64,000 bases of DNA from Paragonimus westermani (taxonomy: Eukaryota > Platyhelminthes > Trematoda > Plagiorchiida > Troglotrematidae), in assembly GCA_008508345.1 (NCBI GenBank), contig QNGE01003302.1:9340-73339 (forward strand), read 5' to 3'. Made by a program: the position numbers and the translations under genes. This document shows, one piece after another, positions 58,401 through 64,000 of the stretch (positions are counted from its first letter, which is position 1; every line of letters begins with the position of its first letter). The notes below the pieces were generated by a model, which saw only the letters and a program-made list of their open reading frames with translations, had not been told where the DNA came from and ran no database searches.

Positions 58401-59559
58401 TTCTCCCTAACTCTAAAACCGTCGGGTGATACGGCAAACATTAATCCGTAAACTTTTCGGTAGCTTTGAATTAACCGGAAATATCATGCCCTTTGCTCTC
58501 ATTCACACTCGAGAACCAGCCAATGGCTCTTTTACTATTCTCTATCAAACGTAGGCTTAGCGCACTTTTCTCCAGTCGGTTTCCTTTGTACTAGGGGCAT
58601 TACTAAGTGTACACATTTTAGAGTTAGACGTTTCTTTATGTTTCGCTCAACCTCAATTAATGATCTGCACCTCAGCGAACGCCAAAATACTGTTAACTTC
58701 GAACACCGTAAACCCTGTCACTCTCAACATGTGTCAAATCGCCAAATAAACTTTCCCACGTAATAGCTGGATAAAAACACCCAAAAATGGAAGCCACATT
58801 CCAAACTTGAACCTTGTAAATAGATTGCCGATGACAGTATCCTCGAAGTTAATGAAACGGAACAATCTTCGTCTAATGGGCGGATTTAATTTGTCGTTAA
58901 CCACTGAAAAATGGCAGATGTTTCGATCTACATATATTCACTAATTACGTATGCGTGGGAAATACTAGAGAGAGGATGATTGATGATCAACTATCCGTAA
59001 TGACAAATCATTGAGTGAACACAACTATACTAACGCCTAAAGCTTGTCGGAAAACTAACGCCAGCCGCCGCCAAATCGATTGCAACTTGGTTACGCAATT
59101 TGATTATTTGTTCATACAAAAAGATCATGCAAACCCAACAGTTGCTGAGGCCAAACATTATAGGTTCCTACGTTCTCACCCAAACTCCCAACCATAACAC
59201 TGGTGAGTCACTGTTTGTCTGTAGCTTTGTATCCTGATCATGTGGCAATCTTCCAAATCCTCCCCAGTATAGGCATATTGTTTTTAATTCGTTGAACTTG
59301 TACGTCTGTACTGATATGGTTGTGAATTATCAAAAACACTTGTCCGTCACACTTCCGTTCCATTATTCAACAAGAAGCTTCGCAGGAAAGTGACACTAGT
59401 TTAAGTGACTAAACAACTTAGATATGTAAAAAATGTTGTACGTGAGCTAATTAGTGGGGTTTTGTAAGATTTACACGATCCACGGAGAAAGGTAACTCAG
59501 TTGTCCCAAGATCTGCATTTAATGCAATAGTTCTTAAATTTTCAAGTTAAACACCACAC
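58401..59559. other. Unassigned stretch
   Basis: No recognised feature; short plus frame at 59015-59197 without motif. Confidence 0.45.
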
Positions 59560-59925
59560 ATTTGATTACCACTTTCGCATTCAGATAGACTTTCTAGCCA
59601 GCCCCCATCGAAAAGAAGCACTAGACTCGAGTTTCGCTCACATTAGTGCTCGACAGTAGTGTATATCCTTACCATGTCCGGGATTTGAACTCCGGCCAGT
59701 CCAATCATTAGGCAACCGTGTTGCCCACTACGCCATTCACTTCACATTAGGTACGGCGGAATTATCAAGTCTGAGCGCTCAACCACTCTCGCTTGTGAAC
59801 AGTGTTCGGGTTGCCCGATCGTTTCGAGAGAAGACACAGTAACTGTCTTGTTAACTCCGATCGATAACCCGGCGATTAGAACTTCCGAAACAGGTCGAAA
59901 TCACTGGTCTCATTAAACCTGCAAG
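59560..59925 (-). mobile_element. tRNA-derived SINE, copy C
   Basis: Minus-strand copy that includes the 5' block shared with A and B (GTCTTCTCTCGAAACGATCG), a tRNA-like head with B-box GGAGTTCAAATCC, the hammerhead position and the 3' GGCTGGCTAGAAAGTCTATC block. It lies head to head with copy D. Confidence 0.85.
59618..59662 (-). ncRNA. Hammerhead ribozyme, mutated core, in SINE C
   Basis: GAAA, stem III (ACT/AGT, loop CG) and the GUC site are intact. The first core strand reads CTGTCGA, with A6 changed to T, and stem II (GCACT/TGAGC) has two mismatches. Stem I has one G-T wobble. Probably inactive. Confidence 0.75.
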
Positions 59926-59934
59926 GCCTACTGT

Positions 59935-60170
59935 GAGGTCGATGGCGCAGTGTTCAACACGGTTGCCTCATGATTGGAATGGCCGGAGTTCAAATCCCAG
60001 CCGTGGCAAGGATATGCACTACTGATGAGCTCTAATGAGAGCGGAACTCGAGTCTAGTGCTTGTTTTCGAAAGAGGCTGGCTGCAAAATCTATCTGAGTG
60101 CGAACGCTGCTATCAGATGTGAGTGATGTTCACTTTGAAAATAAACCGAATCCCCGACTACTCATCAGTC
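59935..60170 (+). mobile_element. tRNA-derived SINE, copy D
   Basis: Starts at the tRNA-like head (GTGAGGTCGATGGCGCAGTG) and lacks the 5' block of A-C. It ends with GTGATGTTCACTTTGAAAAT and a tail AAACCGAATCCCCGA shared with copy A. Inverted relative to copy C with about 10 bases between them. Confidence 0.88.
60016..60060 (+). ncRNA. Hammerhead ribozyme, single core change, in SINE D
   Basis: All three helices are perfect and identical in layout to SINE B: stem I GCACTA/TAGTGC, core CTGATGA, stem II GCTCT/AGAGC with AATG loop, stem III ACT/AGT, site C at 60054. The second core strand is GGAA instead of GAAA (A13 to G), which should strongly impair cleavage. Confidence 0.8.
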
Positions 60171-61884
60171 CTTTAATTATTGCTGATACTTCGATCTTTA
60201 CGCAACTGATTCAGCTTTCCTCTTGCTGCTGAATGTTTCCTTAGTTGTAGTGCAGTCAACCTTAGTATTGGTAACGAATACTGGGGATTGTTCGAGAAAT
60301 TATATATGATTTCGACATACTAACCTGGTAGCATGGTCTCGATTGTAATAATAATTCTCATAGTAGCTGTGTGGTCCATTACAGTCGTATAAGTGTGAGA
60401 TCAAATTAGTGCGACATACTATATGGTGAGAATGCGAATCCCACATGAAATTCACTAAACATCCCGGATTGGCTGCCAGTATTTGAATGCGCCTTAACAC
60501 GTAAAGAAAGGAACGTAAAGTACATTGAGCAGATAAATAGTTTAGAACTTGTGGATACCTAGGGATTTATAACAAAAGTTTGGGGCTATATAGTAGTTTA
60601 CTCATCGCTGGTCTATGCTATTCCCTTGCTTTAATCAAACCTCAGAATCTTAATCTTTGGCCTCTCATCATTCTTTTCACATCGCCTGATATAGATTAGT
60701 CGTTTTTCGGTCGAACAGCAGACTATCCAGTGTTCACTTTGGCATTAGAACTGGTTACACAGGTTATTGCAAGTAGATATGCCTCGTGACCAACAAAGAA
60801 ATGAACAGCGATTTCAAGTCGGTTTCTCACGTCAGCGATAGACACGTGGATGAAAGAGACCTGTAGGTATAGAACGGTCTATCAAACAGTTGTTCACTAC
60901 ATACTGATGCCAAGATCACCAAGGTCACTCGCAGTTGTATGAATGCTTCTTCTGAGCTGCTGCGCTTTCTCCCCTCACTAAACCGAAACCAACGTTTGTG
61001 ACTTTGATAAGACCCTGGGAATTCGAAAACGTTGTCCACCACTTTGTTGGTGTTGACCGACCTTTGCAATTTACTGTCCCGTTCCTTCACTTAGCTTTCC
61101 ATTTATTAGAATCATTAGTTCAATCTTTCACTAACCAAAGGCTGTGTCAATGTTCTTAATAGGTAGACGAATAGATGTATACGTGGAAACTCTACTGATT
61201 GGCCAAACTGACCTTGTCAATGCTTAATCATCTGCATAATCACCGCTATTTGACAAGACCAAGTACAAGTTCGTCAAGTTCTGAAGATGCCTGTGTCATT
61301 CAAACTGAATATGGTTGCATGAGCTGAATTCTTGTTTCACTGATCACTTAACTTCTTCTGATCTATCTTCGTCTCTGTTGCATGATCCTGACGAACCGTT
61401 TCTCTTTGGCATTTGGTGCCATCTACCGTGTCCACTGTTTTGTGAGTAATAAATTGGTTTATGAAAGTATAGTTGTTCTGGACCATTTACGAACTGGGTT
61501 TAGAACACGAGTGCATCAGTAACGTTATTCAACTTGCCTTCTGTAAAAAGCTGTTCGTTTTTGCAACTCCAACTTTTTAATTCACGGTGCTTAGTCTTTA
61601 TTCATTGCGTCTTTCGTAGGTTCACAGATTCATAGTTTGTTAATGTAGCTATAAATAGCCTTCCCTATGTTTTGTCCCCGTGTTGGCCAGTAAAATTGCG
61701 TTTGGTGGTCTATAGCTGCATTGAAAAAGTGAACTTACAGAAGAGAAGAAAACGTCAACGAAGCTGCAATTACATCAACAGCGAAAACTGTAACCACACT
61801 GAGCCAACGCTCCTTCAGATATGCGCATTCAGTGACCTGCGAGACGGGGTTTGAATGACGATGAGGAAATTTTTATCGCAAGTT
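60171..61884. other. Unassigned stretch
   Basis: No recognised feature; frames at 60827-61090 minus and 61672-61854 plus carry no known motif. Confidence 0.45.
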
Positions 61885-62452
61885 GTCTCACTTATGTGTT
61901 GATCCGGCAACGTTAAAACCCAAACGATTCAGCCATCACAAAGAGTTTTGTCATGCGCTCCATTGTGAACAGATCCTAACTGTGAAGCAGTTCTCTCTGC
62001 AAGTGAACGTGCCTATTCCATTACGAAACACCAGCCAGCGATTCATTACCAGTTCATGTCTGTTTAGTGAAAAGAAATGTGCCACTGGATGCCCCGGGGC
62101 GTGAAGTATTTTATAAGTAAATGTTAGGTCTCCTCTGAGGTGCCTGTAATCCACTGAGGACTGACTAGATTCTGCCAGCCCTTCTGGGTAAGGGAATTTC
62201 CTGAACTCCATACTTATTTTAGTGATGCGTCTCTGAAAACTTTCAGTAAACGCCAGGTCATTTTTGGGATAAGGCTGGCAGAACTGTATGTTGATCTTCA
62301 GGTGTGAACGGATTATCGGGGCGAACATAGTAAAAAATAATTCAGAATGGAAGATTCTACAGATTCTTCTCAACAGGTTCAGCTTTATTTGTGTCTTTCC
62401 AGCCTTGTCAGCACAACTTTTAAACGGATTCAAACGTTTACCATTACGGTAC
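61885..62452 (-). pseudogene. CR1-like LINE RT C-terminus (3' half of a split element)
   Basis: A 160-codon minus frame reads NPFKSCADKAGKTQIKLNLL, RRICRIFHSELFFTMFAPII, RSHLKINIQFCQPYPKNDLA, ESFQRRITKISMEFRKFPYP and HLRGDLTFTYKILHAPGHP. This is the full order of the CR1 tail (LLRR.F..FH......Y....RPHLEY.IQ....Y..KD...LE..QRR.TK.....R.L.YPERL; RLRGDL...YKIL). Past the frame end, worn codons still show the final WN-LP-like segment. The frame begins next to the target-site duplication of the solo LTR, and the preceding RT lies beyond that LTR. Confidence 0.88.
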
Positions 62453-62456
62453 CTAG

Positions 62457-62778
62457 TGTAGTGAGGAGATACGGTCGCACCATACTACTCACACCACTAT
62501 TCAGTAGCAGCATGGATCGAGATGATCGCGGATCGAGATAATCGCGTGATAAATACGACAGAGATACGGGATGGATCGTTGGAGGGCAGAATGACATATA
62601 ATGGTATTCGCTACACGACGGAACTGATACATGGTGTCTAGAGCGACTGGAGTATCCTCAGAAGAGTATGGTGTGCAAATGAGTGTTTCCGTTTCTTGTC
62701 GTGCTCAGACGCTTAAGTAGTGTGTTGGTTTCTCCAATAAAGTAACCTTTGTGTCGTCCGCCTTTTGGATTCACAACA
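62457..62778 (+). mobile_element. Solo LTR (322 bp) inserted in a LINE, 4-bp target-site duplication
   Basis: Begins TGTAGTGAGGAGATACGGTC, ends GGATTCACAACA, and is flanked by CTAG (62453-62456, 62779-62782). It has a CCAATAAAG polyadenylation-like word at about 62736. A 16-bp tandem duplication (62515-62530 and 62531-62546) explains its extra length compared with the 58-kb copy. The LINE reading frames on both sides belong together, so this LTR arrived later. Confidence 0.9.
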
Positions 62779-62782
62779 CTAG

Positions 62783-63870
62783 GTCTCCTCCTCGTTCTAA
62801 AACCAGTGGCTTCGTGTCTCCACGGTGGTAATCGGCACAGTTTTGATGGCGAACGTACACAACTACATTTTCTGACATTACACGTCAAATCCTCTTCTAT
62901 GGACCACTGATTTAGTCATTTCTTTAGGGTTACCACAGCTAAAGAACACTCTAGAGCTCGTCACAGTTCCCGCTACTGACGCAGAACGACATCAGTGATT
63001 TGCCTACAATGGATAGTTCAAGAACAAAATGATGCATAACAGTGGTCCTAAAATGGATCCCTGCCAAAAGTCTCTGTTGACAGCCGTCAGTCCACCTTGA
63101 CTTTGAACCTACTTTTGGTAAGATAATCCCAAAGCCAGATGAGTAAACGCTCATCACCTCCATAACTATCGCGTTTCTCTAACGAGATGGGATGATCAAC
63201 CCCGTTGGTGACCTTGGAAAAGTCAGGATAAACCACGTCTATGGCTAATTCTGCCTCTGCAGTCTTCGTCCAAACATAACGATATGTCGGCAGGTTCGTG
63301 ATGCATGAGTCACGCCTGCAGAAACTATGTTGCTCCTTGGTAATAAGTTCGAGGTCTTCGGCTATCATCCACAGAACTTCATCTAGCGAACTCTCCACTA
63401 CTTTAGGGATCTATGAAGGCAGTGCTACTGGTCGGTAGTTTGTTGGATCATCTCTGCACCTACTTTTCAAGATAAGTATGATTCTGAACTGCTTACAGAC
63501 TTACAGTAAGCGACCGTTTGACAAAAAGTGACTGAAAAGTATTGTAAGCTGTTCTGCTAATTCTGTAGCACAACTTCCCAAGAGAGAGAGGATATCAAGT
63601 CTGGACCACGTGATTTCTTGGTTAGTACAGCCTTTAATTTGATTTTGACTTGTGGCACTGAAATTTCGGCCACTTCCGTGAATTCGTTGACTATGTACTT
63701 AAAAATCGCTCGCAATTTATAATTTTGCACGTTTACATACTGATTACCCAAACTGCTGGTCACCTGTGCATCTGTAGTAGTAAACCAGTTACACATTACC
63801 AACCCAACTTGCTCTTTGGATAAATGAGGTGGGAAGTCTTCGAGTGTCGAGTGAGCCTATTAAGATGAGT
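62783..63870 (-). pseudogene. CR1-like LINE reverse transcriptase (5' part of the split element)
   Basis: Minus frames read, in order: TTTDAQVTSSLGNQYVN, VPQVKIKLKAVLTKKSRGPD (family 'V...L..L...KSPGPD'), DDPTNYRPVALPS (family NYRPVSL), ITKEQHSFCRRDSCITNLPT, AIDVVYPDFSKVTNGVDHPI (family VDVVYLDFSKAFD.V.H), LLIWLWDYLTKSRFKVKV, QGSILGPLLCII, and a worn HRGDTKPLVLERGGDL that leads into the solo LTR. F to KVTNG destroys a catalytic Asp, and no YADD box is readable. Together with the tail at 61.9-62.4 kb it forms one element of at least 1.6 kb of coding sequence; its 5' endonuclease part would lie beyond the right edge. Confidence 0.88.
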
Positions 63871-64000
63871 AGATTCCAAATACTCAATTATTGGCACTGC
63901 ATGTTTGGTGCCGGTAACAGTTTCCGAACTGTGGGTATTAGGCCAAGAATTCCATCTGATCGCCTTGCTCGACGAAGCGAGTAAGTATTGCAGTAAATGC

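Noticed and set aside
1..64000. CRISPR arrays, rRNA genes, functional tRNA genes, bacterial operons
   Set aside because: No regularly spaced repeats, no rRNA-like segments, no convincing cloverleaf tRNA; the content is eukaryotic retroelement DNA.

Overview
The window looks like repeat-rich, gene-poor eukaryotic DNA, most likely from a flatworm (probably a trematode). It has no bacterial gene organisation, operons or long intact ORFs. Nearly everything recognisable is decayed retroelement: non-LTR (LINE) reverse transcriptases with AP-endonuclease domains, Ty3/gypsy LTR elements, Penelope-like elements (PLEs) with GIY-YIG tails, and tRNA-derived SINEs carrying hammerhead-ribozyme sequences. 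This mix is known from flukes such as schistosomes, but the species call is an inference. Protein calls come from reading translated frames against remembered family consensus; no database search was run.

Layout. 1-1.8 kb: two LINE RT fragments head to head. 2.2 kb: a PLE tail. 6.5-9.3 kb: a nearly full-length but dead endonuclease-RT LINE on the minus strand. 9.6 kb: a tRNA-like unit. 12.7-14.0 kb: two divergent PLE tails. 17.3-21.0 kb: a 759-bp, almost perfect inverted repeat around a 2.2-kb core that ends at a single N. 23.4-24.2 kb: a CR1-like LINE C-terminus. 25-31 kb: a dismembered gypsy element whose gag carries a solo LTR with a perfect target-site duplication. 32.4-33.4 kb and 34.3-35.1 kb: two more gypsy remnants on opposite strands. 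35.7-38.6 kb: SINEs, one with a hammerhead ribozyme whose core is complete. 45.7-48.0 kb: two PLE fragments joined 5' to 5' (one holds the 957-bp N gap), the second followed by a hammerhead-like motif. 54.4-56.3 kb: a SINE relative and a PLE tail. 58.1 kb: a second solo LTR. 59.6-60.2 kb: two SINEs in inverted orientation. 61.9-63.9 kb: a CR1-like LINE split by a third solo LTR.

Host genes. Only two weak exon candidates are offered: a possible terminal exon at 37.9-38.0 kb (minus) and a possible first coding exon at 40.82 kb (plus) behind a GC-richer stretch. The rest is probably intronic or intergenic DNA in which short exons cannot be separated from noise.

How the parts relate. SINEs depend on LINE machinery in trans, so the LINE and SINE families are probably functionally linked. 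Nested insertions give a relative order: LINE first, then solo LTR (62.5 kb); gypsy first, then solo LTR (27.4 kb). Coding remnants are heavily mutated, while the inverted-repeat arms differ at only 2 of 759 positions. That structure is therefore either very recent or an assembly product.
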